Positions 12,639-25,639 of a DNA stretch of 64,000 nucleotides are shown in pieces (position 1 is the stretch's first letter; each line of letters opens with the position of its first letter). Under the pieces are notes generated by a model, which was not told the origin of the DNA, searched no databases, and saw only the letters and a list, made by a program, of their open reading frames with translations. The stretch covers positions 1,990,501-2,054,500 of the forward strand of contig JANFOG010000003.1 of the NCBI GenBank assembly GCA_024336345.1, written 5' to 3'. The position numbers were made by a program, and so were the translations under genes. This DNA comes from Mariannaea sp. PMI_226 (taxonomy: Eukaryota > Ascomycota > Sordariomycetes > Hypocreales > Nectriaceae).

Positions 12639-15600
12639 ATGAGAGTGGCAGCATTTCCCTGTGCCAGTTTGCTGCTCACAATGATGCTATTGCTGCTGTG
12701 CCTCATTGGCGCTGCAGCTCAGAATGAGCCTGGGAAGTCCCCTGCTGAGCATCTTGACATGTTCAGAGACGACAATGCTGCTCGCTTCGTCTCCGGTGAT
12801 GACTATGAGCCGACCGAATATGGCCCTCCTCCTTACTATACACTGTCTGCTACTATTTCTACCGATTCGAATAATGGTGAGTTGTATGTTCGTAGAGTTA
12901 TTTTGATCTTTAGTCGACTAACCATACTTAGATCACGCTCCCTATCAATCCAGCCTCACCACAGCATATGCCGCTTCCGGCTTGACCGAACCAATCTCTG
13001 GAAGTGATACTACCGGAACCCAGACTACTCAATCTGTAGGATCATATTCCTCAAATAATCCTATTGGCTCTGAAACCGTTACCGTTGTACCTGGAAGTTC
13101 CTCTTCCTCGTCTGGATCTTCATCCACCGCTCCAGACAATGAAACGACGCTCTCTACAGCGACAGCTGGGGGTGTTACTCCTTCAAGTACAGACTCATCT
13201 TTCCTTTCAAATCTCTCGGACACGGTTTCGAACACAGCGTTGACTACAAATGTGGACTCGGTTTCCAGCAGTGCCTTCACGACTGCTTCTTCTAGCATCA
13301 CAAGCGGAAATAACTTGTCGACCACGGCCACGAGCATATCCTACGGCACCTCGAGTTCCAGCATTACCTTGACCCAGTCTACCACAGTGACACGCTTTGT
13401 GACCGTCTCCGAGTCTGCCACTGCAAGCTCCTTCACTGGAGGTACAGGTTCATCCACACGCCCCGGGACTTCGCTCATCTCGTCTGGCATTACCCTCAAT
13501 CGTACATCGACCAGTAGCATTTCTACCTGGAAATCTTCGGCAAATGTACCCTCCTCGGGAACGTCATCTCAATGGCCCAGTCATCCTCTGAGTACTGGCA
13601 CGGTTTCCTTCGCCAATCTCACTCTGACGCTTCCAACGATCCCAACGTCTTGGCCATCAGAGTCTACTATGTTGTCGAAGTCTACCTCCATGGGCTCCTT
13701 GATGACTAGCTTCACGTTCGTTTCTCCGATATTCTCGACAGCATCAACTTCAAGCTCAGCCTCTGGCCTCACAAGTAACACGACGGAGCCATCAACCGAC
13801 AGTTCTCTTGCTATTACTATGTCGAATGTGCTCTCAACGACTACGCTCACTACTGGGACAGCCAAATCTAGTTCAACAAAATCTTGGCTTAATGAAACAA
13901 ACACCTTGACATCAGTGTTGACTACAGTTTCAACTTCTAATGAGTGGGGTCCTAATGTTTCGACCACTTCAAATGCTACTCATACTGAGACTGGGTTTTC
14001 ATCGATGGATTCGCATTTCACAGAGACAGCTACCAAGTACAACTCTAGTGTGGGCTATAGCTCTGCTTCAGGCCGACCCAACCCAACAAATTCGTCTCAG
14101 GTATCTCAGCATACACTTCCTACTGAACCAACCTCGTTTGGAACCGTTACTCCAATCATATTTACTACGACTCGAGGATCGTTAGTTAGCACATACACTG
14201 GAACAGCCACTCTATCTGAGACCATCACCTTAGGGAACATGTCAACGAACGTCAATGTGTCAACTATTTATTCCCAATTCAGCTCCTCCACCACGTTTCC
14301 GAATAAAGTCACCAAGTTCACGTCAGACTGGTCCACGATAGACCTTGACGAGCCAGAGACGTCGTCAACATTCGCAAGTTTTAGTGTCTCATCCAACGTT
14401 TCCGTTCCTGTTCCATCACTCCCGTCCACGATTCTGCCACCACCATTCCCCATAAACTCGACAAGGACACATGCCGAGGAAACTCATGACCCTTCATTTA
14501 GCACTGAGCCTCCCTGGTCAGCATCGGACACAGTCACATTGGGTATGACAACATTACGGCCTCCGAGCAGTTCAACTTCATTTGAAGGCCGACATTCAAC
14601 CAGTCTCTCGTTTCTCGGAAATGCTACGGCCACAAGTGCCAACTGGACCTTGACGTCTTCGATCGCGCGAACAGTTGCCCCTAGCGAGTTCTTCAACATC
14701 ACTACATGGAGTACAGAATTTGATCCAGGCACATCTACTGTTACGCTGGCCTCTGTTCTCTCGTCTTTTTCTCCCAATGTCTCAATGAGTACGGTTAGCC
14801 TTTCAGTGGCTTCGGGTACACTTCCCCCTTCCCCATTCCCTACAAATTTCTCTTCCATCTGGGGGACAACGATCCAGACCGCTGCCGCTAGGACTCGCAC
14901 GGCTCCATATGTTAGCTCTGGGTATGCAAACAGTACCATGAGCGGAACGCAGATGACTCCGTCTCATGCCAATTCGAGCACCAGCGCCAGCACCGTTACC
15001 TTGTGGTCATCTACTATCACTGTGAGAGTTCAGCCAACTAAGCCAAAGCCCACGTCTTTCGTTTGGAACTCAACAACAAATGCTTCTCCTGTATCCACCA
15101 AAGTGTACAACTCGACAGCTGCAGACCCTAACCTTCCCACTCTGAGCTCAATCCAAGGAGGTCCTTGGAATACGACGCATGCTTGGCCTTGGACCACCCT
15201 AGCCAACAACACCAGCTCTCTTCCGACGATCACTCTCTCTTCTACCCTCCCACCGTTCCCTACCTCGCAGAACTTGACAGTTACTAGCCTCGCCTCCGCT
15301 GGTGGCAATTCAGGAACTAGAACCCCTACTGGATCAGCACTTGGCACTACTCCTCATTCTTCTGGTCAATCTAACTCTACGTCTTCGTCGTTAATCTCAG
15401 AGAGTGGACTCCCGTTTCCGATTCCAATGCCATCAACCGGAGGCTCTACACTCTCATCGACCTCGACCATCGCCACCTCTTCCTTCGCATCGAATACATC
15501 TCAGATGCACTGGTCTTCTGCACCCTCTCATGCCACAGCTTCCACAAAGCACTCTGATTCCACCTCTGCTGTTAGCACTCCGCCCTTCCCGACTTTCTCG

Positions 15601-16716
15601 CATCCGAACAGCACGACGATCTTATTCAGCAGCTCTGGCATCAGCCGGGTCAGCACCACTAGCACCACAACGACGACTATTGTGGTTACGCGCTTCACTG
15701 CTACAAGCCATCAGTGGCCTACTGGAAACTCCACCACTGTTGATAATGGTATCACTGCCAGTACAGCTACGCCGAAATCTACCGACTCCTCAAGGGTATT
15801 TAGGTCAGATGTTTCTTCCTTCAGCCTAAGCTCTCATTCCTGGCCCAACATGACGTTGGGGGTTTCAACATCCTCGAATACCGTTTCGGGCTCGCGATCC
15901 ACCAATCTGCCTGTTTCTGGATCCTGGACGGCATCATCGGTCGCGTGGGAAAACTCAACCTTTTCAACCTCGGTCGTGACCTCGGCTTTTTATCGAAACT
16001 CTTCAGCCTCTAGTTTTAATGCCCAAGCAACCACCACTGGTGATGCGATGAGCACACCAGACGTAAGCTGGAACTCAACCAACTATTGTCTAACCGGAAC
16101 AAAGGGTGACGATGCGACTAGTTCCTGCACATCACTCCAAGTGACAACAACCTGCACCAGTTCGGATTCTGAGGCAGGCAGTACTGCTGGCTTTTCCTCT
16201 AACTGTACTATCACGCAGGCGGGAACAGCCTCCCGGTGGACATTTCATCCCATCCCCATACCGACCACATCGAACTGCAACTCGTCTAGCACTACGAGCA
16301 CTTGCTATACACCACGATGGGCCAATGCCACTGCCGTAATTACATCACAGCGTGAGTTAGACCAGAAGGCCATGTCGAGTGATATAGCTGACAAGGACAC
16401 AGAATCTAGAGGGCACACGCCGCCAACTACATTCGAAACCATCACCACCAGTGATTCCGCTTCGAACGAAAGCAATCCCATATACCCATCCGTCACTGGC
16501 AAGGCCGATAGGCTGCCTGATGATCCAAGCTTCCCTTGGGGAGGCGGAAACTCGCCCATCCATCGTCACGGGAATCCACACAGGCCTGGTCAAGGCTTCG
16601 AAGACGGAACACCTCCCCCCGGTGTTCCTCAGCGCCGATGGAAGAAGGTCTTGTTCAAGCTCAAGTCCCTTTGGCGAAATAAGGACGCGTCTTTTGACAA
16701 ACAAGATCGAGACTAG
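12639..16716 (+). CDS. Secreted Ser/Thr-rich mucin-like protein
   Basis: Two exons (12639-12876 and 12932-16716) are joined by a GTGAGT...CTTAG intron and give 1340 aa. The chosen ATG starts directly before an ideal signal peptide (hydrophobic Leu/Met core, then GAAAQ, about residues 1-28). In-frame ATGs at 12591 and 12606 would add an unlikely extension. Nearly all of the mature protein is Ser/Thr/Pro-rich with dozens of N-x-S/T sequons, so heavy O- and N-glycosylation is expected. Repeated short motifs (for example TVTRFVTV and VVTRFTAT) suggest growth by divergent duplication. Near the C-terminus (about residues 1132-1204) there are six cysteines, then an acidic/polar stretch and a Pro/Arg/Lys-rich tail ending DKQDRD. 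I see no GPI-attachment signal and no second membrane helix, so the protein is probably secreted or wall-associated. The function is unknown; adhesion or wall masking is a guess from composition. Confidence 0.85.
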
Positions 16717-17145
16717 CCATGGGAGAAGACCACCTTTTCTCAGTGTTGAGTACTTTCGGAGATGTGTATCAAAGTCGTCTGGTGCATGTCCATCTATACC
16801 TGTTATTTTCCTTTTAGTCCCTTGGACCGTTTATAACTAGAGGCGCCTCTATCTGATCCAGATTTTACATACTGCGTTGTTGGTCAAGGACATCAGCATG
16901 CATTTGAAATGTGCGAGGACGCGGCATCTATTCGATTGCGGACTGGCTGTGTTGGTTCAGTTTGAATAAGATTCCAAAAAGGACCAAGGAGGATAGGAAA
17001 GGAAACACAGAAATAGTTGAGAAATTATCTCTCTTCAGTTGTGATCCTTTCATCAGTGATACCAAAACCCATATTTTTCGTAAGATTGACGTTGGTGGTC
17101 TAACACTAGAAATGTACGTTACATGGAAGATTGATGAACTACTTT
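16717..17145. other. Convergent intergenic region
   Basis: These 429 bases separate the stop codons of the rightward mucin-like gene and the leftward transcription-factor-like gene. The stretch should contain both 3' UTRs and polyadenylation sites. No gene is seen. Confidence 0.6.
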
Positions 17146-19718
17146 CTACCAAATTACCAAGCAGAGCCCTCCGTTCTTAATCTCTGATGTGTGCAATCTG
17201 CTGGCAAAGTCATCCCACCAATCCGTTCTCTGATATGGATGCTCATTTCCTCCCTTATTGGCAGCACCAGGGCTTCCTACGTGATGCATCCATTTCTTGG
17301 CTCGTAGCGCAGCTTGGTACAGAGTACCCGCGTTCTGCAACTGTGTCAATCAAGTAGTGGCACACGACAGATAAAAGGCTTCAGTCAGCTTACATTACGC
17401 ATTGGTAGGTCCCAAGCAGCTTTCAGCCAAGCCTCAGCCAGCCTCTGATGCACGGAGCTATGTGCTAGAACAGCAAGGAAGAAGGCAGGCAGAAAGGGAG
17501 CCTCAGCGGTATAGTAGTCCCCCTCAGCCGGCATCGAACTGATTAAAATATAGAGATCTTGAAATAGATTCTGAACAGTCGTATGCATGCGATCCAGCCT
17601 CACAAAGCGGTCAGCATATCCATTTCGAACACCTTGCAACGCACATGGCTTACCTGAATACGCGACATTGAAGATAAATCTTTACCATAATGAGCCAAGC
17701 CCTGGCTGTCTTCTCTTTCATCTCTTTGGGGTTGGATATCAAAGCCTGAGTTTCTTCACAGGGTTCCGATCCAGGCATGAAGTCTAGACGGTGACGAAGG
17801 CATTCCGCGGCCTCCACCAAGCCGTCATCGCCCTCATGCTTCATCCTTCCAGCAAGACGAGTGATATCAGCGATGGTTTTCAACAGTCTCCTCGAGAACC
17901 CACACGCTCCGTGGTTAGCAGATATTTTGTTTGGCGCTGAATCGTGGTAGAGCCAGCCGAATCGATCCCGTTGTTGCTCTACATTAAAAATGTGCTTGTC
18001 GGGTATACTTGACAGCATCTCAGCTAGTATAATAGGGCCCCCAACTAGGATGGTTTGGGACACCTGGAGAGACGTAGGAGTAGGCGGAGGCACGTTGCGA
18101 TATCGACTCTTCAGCCCTTCAACCTGGTCCAGAAGCTCTTCTGCTTGTCTAAGTGCAGTAAGCCACAAAGACTCTGGCGGAGGTGACAGGACTGGTAGCT
18201 TGACGCCATCCGCATACTGCCAAGTTGATATAGCCTAAAGCAAACACACACCTTAGTATAGACTTGGAGCGTTGGCAATTATATTCACCTTTATCGTAGC
18301 CAAGATAATCCACAAGCTAACTGCCTTTTCTCTTTCCTCGTCGGTCAAATCTGGTTTTGCCAGGAGAAAGTTGAGACCATCAATACCCGTACGTAAACGA
18401 ACTTGAGCCATAGCGATATAATGACCACGGTTTTCGTCCTGATAGTCGTTCATGTAGATAATAGAGATACATTCGAGAGCGCTGCGAATGCCATTATCTT
18501 CAATCTGGGCAAAGTCCACTACCCATGGGTTCGATTGCTGATGGAGACTTCTGCCTGGACACCAGTATTCCAAGTCTATCAAGGCACGGCCAATTAGGAC
18601 TTCTCAACAACATGTTTTCAATGCCAAACTGTGGAACGGAATGGAAAATGCATTGTCTTACAGAAGTCCCAGGGTTCTAGTTCAGAGAATGGTTTTACTG
18701 TAACGTCTATCGCATCTTTCGATTTGAGGAAAGAATTCAATCTCGGTGGTATAGAGAATATCTTTCGACCCAATAGTACAAAGTCTTCAATCAAAAAGAC
18801 TTCATGTGGGTGTCGAGTCGGGAGAGACGGAGTGGTATTTTGCTGTGAAGGAGCGAGCTGACTGGGAAGGCCATTTTGTTGACGAATAGGGCTAGAGCGA
18901 GGTGGAAAAGGGGGAGTCTGTACAGATTGAGGTTGAAGTTGAGATTGAGCCTGAAAGCTGGGGCCGTGACCGTTTTGATCTCTGACGCCAGGAGGTCGAG
19001 CTGGTTGAGCCTGAGACAGGGCTCGAGGCGCCAGGACTCGACTGGGTTGTGCTTCGACAGGATAGCTTCGAGTTCGAGGCGTCTGTGAAAGTTGACTTTG
19101 AGAAGATGAACGCTGCAAGGATGGAGATACAGGACTTTGGATTGGGTAAGCTTGGCCGGGAGATTGAGCTATAAGCATCTGATTCATAGCCACAGTTGGT
19201 GTGACGGCTTGACCGGCATTTTGAGATATCCTCTGATTTGGAGTAGATGGGGGCAGAAGAGCCTGCGCTGCGGGCAGCTGTGCTTGTAGAGTGTCTGTGC
19301 TACTGGACACAGAGAAGTAGGCGGAGTCAGGAGGAACAAGTTCAGTAGCGTTGGGCCAGGTGGTGGCCGTTGTGGTTTGATATGGAGGGTTGACATATAT
19401 GGGAAATGTTGGTGGTTGGACAGAAACTGGTTGATTGAGAAGCTCTTGGAACGTGTGGAATTGTGTAGGTGTGGATTGCGGTGATCCGTCAGAGGTTGCT
19501 AGGAGCTGGGACATACTGGTAGTCGCATCTTGGACCGGATATAAAGGGTCTGTCATTGTGAACTCGAAGGGCTGTGGTACAGGATATACAGGATTGACAA
19601 AGACAGAGTCGTTAACAGTTAAAGCGGGTAGCCCATAGGCATGAGCGGTGTTTGCGTCATCAGCCTCACGCGGCCGTTTCTGGCCTCGTGTGTTTTCGGT
19701 TGGTAATATTCTGGACAT
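17146..19718 (-). CDS. Fungal transcription-factor-domain protein without zinc cluster
   Basis: Five exons are proposed: 19718-18662, 18599-18289, 18234-17654, 17598-17394 and 17340-17146, totalling 2349 nt (782 aa). The C-terminal half (from about residue 340) resembles the fungal-specific transcription-factor domain of the Fungal_trans_2 type: long amphipathic helices, a DLEYWCPGR region and an NKISANHGACGFSRR block. The N-terminal 330 residues are low-complexity Gln/Pro/Ser/Thr with a basic patch (QKRPR, 13-17) that could act as a nuclear localisation signal. No CxxCx6C zinc cluster or other DNA-binding motif is visible, and an in-frame TGA lies just upstream of the ATG. It may therefore act as a cofactor, or it may lack an undetected 5' exon. 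Introns 2-4 are well supported. The first uses GTAAGA with an AAG acceptor and is the weakest junction. Confidence 0.72.
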
Positions 19719-22700
19719 GGCAGTTCAAGATCTTTCTTGCGAACCTGCAACGGCAACGGATTGGAACCTCGTTATCGTATAGGAAAAGACAGAACTAAGT
19801 AAGCGATGCGGAACTGAAGTCAAGCCAAAATCAGGGCTTTCGGTCCAGAGCTCCTTGGTATGTTATAGAGCGTGCGGAGGGCACAACTTTAGCAACAAGA
19901 TTGACCTCGATGACTAGTGACGTGATAGGAGCCACATGAAAGAGAGAACGAGAAGGCAGAGAGAGAAGGGCTAAAATGTTGATGTCACAGAGAAATAGGT
20001 AATTCTCAAGATGAAAATACTCTTACAAAGAGGAGAGGGCTTAATGTGGAAATTAGGAGCCTCGTAATGACTCTCTTATACTCTATATTTCCAGATTCCT
20101 GGATCCTCCGTAGACGGAGCAAACAAACAAACAACCACGGGCTAGCAGGCTGTCACATATTTCCTCCCAATCCTGGTTTTCATGGGCCAAAGTTGCATCT
20201 CAGCTGCATCTCAGAGAACCGAAACATCGGATTATGACAGGTCTCATAATTGTCCTAGGTAGTTGGTACCGTACCCAGTATGAAAGTGCTTGGGAAACTA
20301 ATCAGCGAACCGGGTTGCCTCCAGCTCAGTGACGCCTCATCAGGAATAAGGAAACATACCAAGAAATAAATACTCCATAAACTGGCGACTGTTCACTCAC
20401 AACCAATCACAATCCTTGTTCATATTCATGTTTTCTCTCTCCTCTTTACTCTCACTCACTGAGACAACTCCATGTCTCAAGACTGCCCACTCATGCCAGC
20501 CCTTCGCCTTGCGTGGCTCCAACAATCAAGACAAGGGCACTCTATGCTCCATGCTTTGTACTGAGTATCTTGATCTGGTAGCGTTTGTACCTCCGGGTAC
20601 GAAACCCCCTACGCAGGTAAGAAGTACATCTCTATCTACATGTTTGTGAAGCATATTGGCTAATAGAGCACGGATGCCATGTACCCTTGTTCAAGGATGG
20701 GTAGCAGGGAGTGCGCGTGCGGATTCATCTCTGCCTTTCCGACAATGTACTCTTTTTCTCCTTTCTGCTTGACACTATGTTCACCCCCTCCACTACTTCA
20801 ATCCAGTCGCGATCAAGCCTTCACCCACCTGCAAGACAAATCCCGGATGAGCTAAAACCCCTCGTGGCATTTCAGCCCGAGGATTGTCCCCAAGATACAT
20901 GCTATGTAGCAAACAATATGTTGTCGAATAATTAAGCTAATGCAGTATGATACGATGGAGCCAACAGTTGCTACGGTGCGGGTTGCAACATCCCAGCCAA
21001 ACTATCAAAAGTCGAGCGCAAATCCAACTGTCTAGACACTCTTTTCTCCAAACACTCATTCCGTGAGTGTACTTAGAGACTTTCTGTTTGTACTAGGTGT
21101 GTTAGCAAAGCTGGATAATCGTCTACCGGTACTTTATGCATGCACACTGCCTCGTCTTGGTATTGTTGACTTTGTTACTGGGGGTCCAATATTGATACCA
21201 AGCCGGGGCTCGGCATCGGTGATGTGGCTCTGATATCAATTATTCTCTCCACGGAAGAATGTAATAGGCTTCTAGGAGAACGTGTGAGGCTCTTGATGCA
21301 CTCTAAATGCACCAGCTTCTCCGCAGATAGTACCAATTTCATCACATTGGGGAGCCAAGCAACCTAGGTGCCTTGCCATAATATCGACGGTAAGCCTGAT
21401 ATGTAAATGATTCAATATCATACTTTCTAAGATTGAGGTACATATGACCATGGAAAGGGCAGATGCATGTGCCCATGCGAATTTGTGAAGTGGTCTCTTG
21501 GAAAGGGTGCTTGGACAACTTGGTTGTTCCGAATGTAAATACCCGATCATCCTGTATGGTCTATGATGATGGTCATCGACAATTTGTACCTTGTCACAAT
21601 GTGATGCGAAATCGGGGATGCATAGTAAGTGTCAGGGCTAGTGCACCGCCTCGTTCTTCACACGCCCTGCCGACTCAGTTCGAAGTTGGCATCGGCTTGG
21701 GCATCAACTTCCGCGCCAGACCGCACATTCTGTCGAAGTGCAAATACAAAAGGGCAGCGAATAGAATGTTGCCATTGCGCAAGGGTTCACCTTGTATGCC
21801 GTTGAGTATCTAAAAGAGGTGGCTCTTCGCCTCGTGAGGTTCGGTGATGTTTGCGCGCAAGACTCATTGAAGTTGTTGAACGATGGAGGTACATTCACCT
21901 TGGATCGCCTCCACGTATCTCCTTTAGCTTGACGATGGAGATCACCGCTAATATTCTGTGCCGCGTAATGATCTGATACGATTGCGTTCTCTTGTGCACG
22001 GGCTTGAGGCAAGGTTGGATGGGCTAAAATCAACCCCGTTGAATCGTCAGCCCGCGGTGGAGGGCAAATCATGCTCAACATCCTCCAAAGAAGATCCCCC
22101 CCAATAACTACTTTACCCGATTAGTAAAGGGACAGTTCTTCTTTACTAGTTCCAAACATCACCGCCAGGGGACAGATAACTAGTTGCCCTTCGGCAGTTT
22201 CGACGATACACAACCCTTGTCACCTACTAGAGGAAAGGATTGAAAGGTGATGGGGGACAAGCAGGAAACCCGGTTGGGAAGGTTTTGGAGCTTCATTACT
22301 TTCCCAAGGGTAAGACACACATATACGAGGAGGTCAGGTCTCATCTCGGGAACCATAGTACCCGAAAATTCATGTTCTTTGATGTCCTTTATGTTAGGTT
22401 CCCGCCCCGGTCCGCCTGTCCTTCAGCTGTCTTCTTTCTTTTATTTCTTTTTCTTGTCCCCCGTTTCTTTTTTCCCCCTTTGCCTCACCAGCTAGGCTTA
22501 TTGAGGCAGAAGTGCTATCTAACTTGCAGTGACACAGTCAAGACAGCGCCCGTTGCGAGGCGAGGATACGGAACCAACAGGTGAATGGAAATATTACACC
22601 TACCACTTTGGACATGGGTATGAAGCAAGCACTGTCCTGTCCACACCGCCGCACAGACTTCCACGCGCTAGATGGATTTAGATGCATTAGCTTGAGAGAG

Positions 22701-23745
22701 CTTGCTTCACTTTGAAGTTCAGCTGGACGACGGCCCCATTTCGATTCAGGGAACTGACATCCGATCCGATGTCCTAGAATTATCCTTACGCGTCGACTAA
22801 TGCTGAACAAAATGCCTGGAGAACGGAAAGTTGGAAAATTGAACCGATGTCCCCGCATAAAACAGGCGCAAAGATTCGTCTCCATCTTTGCTCTTGTCCC
22901 TTCATGCAATAGCGCAGAGCTCCGTCCAAAGATTCCATGCTCCCGTCCGAACTGGTGCTATTCCCTGCTTCCCCCTTGCAAACCAAGCCATGTAGTCCAC
23001 CTCTACTGCACCGTACTTTGTCCCTCAACCAACTGCACTGCCGGCATCTCCGGTCAGCCGAACGAATAAAAGCAGACGCGTTGCGGCTGGTTGCAACGTT
23101 CAGTTGCCGCTCAAGCTTCATCCTGGTAAAAGAGGAAATCAGTTGATCCTGAGAAACCATCGTACCTCAAGTGACGTTTTAAAGGCAGTCTCGCGTAGCC
23201 GAGCAATGTGAGACGATATACCGTCTGCTGGTGTCGGCATGTCGATAACAGAGAAATAACAATGTCGGTGTGTCTTGATTCTGCCACATGGGTCACTGGC
23301 AGACATGAACACGGCATTGTGACATGATACAAGCCACGGGCTGTACAAGGTAGTTGTGTGGAGCGAAAGGAATATCTTGAGCTTTGAACTCAGGGACCTA
23401 CATCCATAAATCGTTGATGATAAGCCTAAAGCGCCCTACGTCAGCATGCGCATGCACATCCATTATAGACATATCTTTGTCGAAATAAGAAGAATCAAAA
23501 CAGGTAACGCCTCCGTATCGAACACTTGACCCCAGTCCGAGAATATGATCCTTGGCCTTTTAATCCCGTGTGCTGGGCCCGCAGTCACCTACGCACTTCC
23601 TCCGAACTGGCGCAGTGACCAGATCTAACGCTGGCCGGCCTGGGCTGGGCTCATAACCAGGTCCCAGGTTCGCGATCATGCAATCCCCCACATTACTCAC
23701 AATATTCACTCAATTGGATCACGTTAAGGGAATCAGGACGTGCGC
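19719..23745. other. Gene-free region
   Basis: About 4 kb hold only short frames on both strands. Two neighbouring + frames near 20433-20649 and 20711-20935 could in principle be a small spliced gene, but nothing in them is recognisable. The first few hundred bases must hold the promoter of the leftward transcription-factor-like gene, and the last few hundred that of the methyltransferase. Confidence 0.45.
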
Positions 23746-23753
23746 TATTAAAA
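23746..23753 (+). promoter_or_regulatory. TATA-like element of the methyltransferase gene
   Basis: TATTAAAA followed by GGGGAGG lies about 150 bases before the methyltransferase ATG. The AGGGG that overlaps it also fits a stress-response-element core. Position and sequence suit a core promoter, but no transcript data back this. Confidence 0.4.
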
Positions 23754-23898
23754 GGGGAGGATGTGGTCATATCCCATTCTGAGGTTGAGTTCGCCTACCT
23801 ACCCATTCGTATGGTCTGTTGTACAATAGTTCGTACGTATCTACGCAATTACAATTATTCTTCATATCTCATTCAAGCATCGATCACAACTATCTACA

Positions 23899-25639
23899 AT
23901 GTCTACAGCAAATGACTCTGTACAGGCTGAGGGAGTGAAAATGGTCTTGCCCAGTCACCTGTTTCATAACTACCATTTTCATCACGGTGACGACAACGAC
24001 GAAGATGAAGATTCAAACATAGCGAATAGCAATGCGAGGAATGACAACTCCACCACACTCCTCGCCCCAGACATTCTAAAATACCGAATCATTCACGGTA
24101 GAACTTATCACGCTGAGAGCGGTACCGCTCAATACTGGTAAGCAAACTCAAAAGGCGACTTGACGTGCTTTCTTCCTTTTCATGATTTTCGACAGCCAAC
24201 CAAGCCCTCGCCTAACGTTGAGCTCGCAGGGCCTCCAACGATGAACGTCAGAACACGTCAATGGATATGATGTAAGGGTTTCTCAGCGCCTAAAGCAAAA
24301 AGAAACATATAGGCTCATCACAAAGCTTCGTAGCCATCACTTCTTGAAAATGGTGCTTGACAACGAACTGTTCCTCGCACCCATACGGGATGACATTGAG
24401 GTGCGTACCTATGCATAATTAGCTACATATCACGGCCCCAATAAGTCCAAGAGATGTGAAACTCTCAGCTGACAGTAACATTTCGCTTTGTAGACCGCTC
24501 TTGATGTCGGAACGGGAACAGGTAAAAAAAAAAAAAAGCTTGGCTGCTCTCACCCCAAGCATGATGTGTCGAACCGACGCTGATGGATAGCTTTCAATTC
24601 TAGGCATATGGGCCATGCAAGTGTTGTCCCGATCATTCTTAGCAGAAGTTCCACTCTAATGCCATCTGGAACAGTGACTTTGCAGATAGATTTCCAAGCA
24701 CCGAAGTGACGGGGACAGACATTTCGCCCATCCAGCCAAGTTGGGTGCCACCAAATCTCCAGTTGTGAGTCCTCCCCCCCTCCTCCCCCTCCTCCCCCAA
24801 CAGGGACAACCAACAGCTCGCTCTGTTGAGATTGGCAAAAAGAGTTAAACAAAGGAGCATTTCAACAGTGAGATTGAAGACTGCACGCAACCGTGGACAT
24901 TCGAGCCACAATCAATGGACTACGTGCACATGCGATATCTGTACGGAAGCATCTCCAATTGGACCGAACTGTTTAGAGAGGCGTACAACGTATGCAAACC
25001 GGGCGGTTGGGTCGAAAGCTGCGAGGCGTCCCCCCTGATGGAGAGTGACGACGGCACGGTCCCCAAGAACAGTGCCATGCACCAGTGGGGTCCCTTGTTC
25101 ATCGACGGGGCCAAGGAGATGGGCTCGACCTTTACCGTGGTCGACGATGACCTCCAAGTGCATAGCATGCAGGAGGTTGGATTTGAAGATATCAAGGTTA
25201 CCGAGAAAAAGGTGAGTTTTGCCTGTCCATCCTCCCCCACCTCTGTGATCGAAAACATTGGCAAGGAGAATACACAACTGACCTGGGAATAAAACTTGTG
25301 AATAAAATCAAGATCCCCATTGGTGGCTGGGCTAATGACACCAAACTACACCAAATTGGACGTTTCGTGCAGATGTCCCTCGAGGAAGACATCGAGGGTT
25401 ACATACAATACATGGCGGGGCTTCTCGGCTGGTCCGACGACCAAGTCACCGTGTACTGTGCCAAGCTTCGAAATGAGATCAGGTCGGGTCACCACCACGC
25501 CTGGTTCCGATACAAGGTTGTGTATGGGCGGAGGCCTTATGAGGATGGCTGCGAGAGCGAGAGGGAGCGTGAATCGGAGCATGAATCGGAGCGTGGGCAT
25601 CAGCACGAGGATGAGGCTGTATGCAGGTATGACAATTAG
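23899..25639 (+). CDS. LaeA-like SAM-dependent methyltransferase
   Basis: Eight exons are supported: 23899-24137, 24230-24271, 24313-24400, 24494-24521, 24604-24616, 24675-24764, 24869-25211 and 25313-25639. They total 1170 nt (389 aa). This is a class I methyltransferase of the fungal LaeA/TAM type. Motif I is LDVGTGTG (126-133), followed by IWAIDFADRFP, then [16 protein letters not shown] and the conserved PWTF and YVHMRYL blocks. The N-terminus is acidic (DDNDEDED). The C-terminus after the usual VVYGRRP end carries an Arg/Glu/Ser/His-rich repeat tail. Exon 5 is 13 nt long and is followed by an intron with a GC donor (GCAAGT...ACAG); this restores motif I perfectly, so I favour it. LaeA-like proteins influence secondary metabolism and development, but most paralogues are uncharacterised and the methyl acceptor is unknown. 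Confidence 0.87.

Noticed and set aside
13029..15347. Long antisense open frames opposite the mucin-like gene
   Set aside because: They are shadows of a highly Ser/Thr-biased codon pattern; their translations are Val/Glu-rich complements with no domains.
20416..20935. Possible small spliced Cys-containing protein on the + strand
   Set aside because: A donor-like GTAAGA follows the first frame, but no join gave a convincing signal peptide or conserved pattern.
22786..23160. Cys-rich frame on the - strand
   Set aside because: The cysteines show no regular spacing, and overlapping frames on the other strand are just as long.
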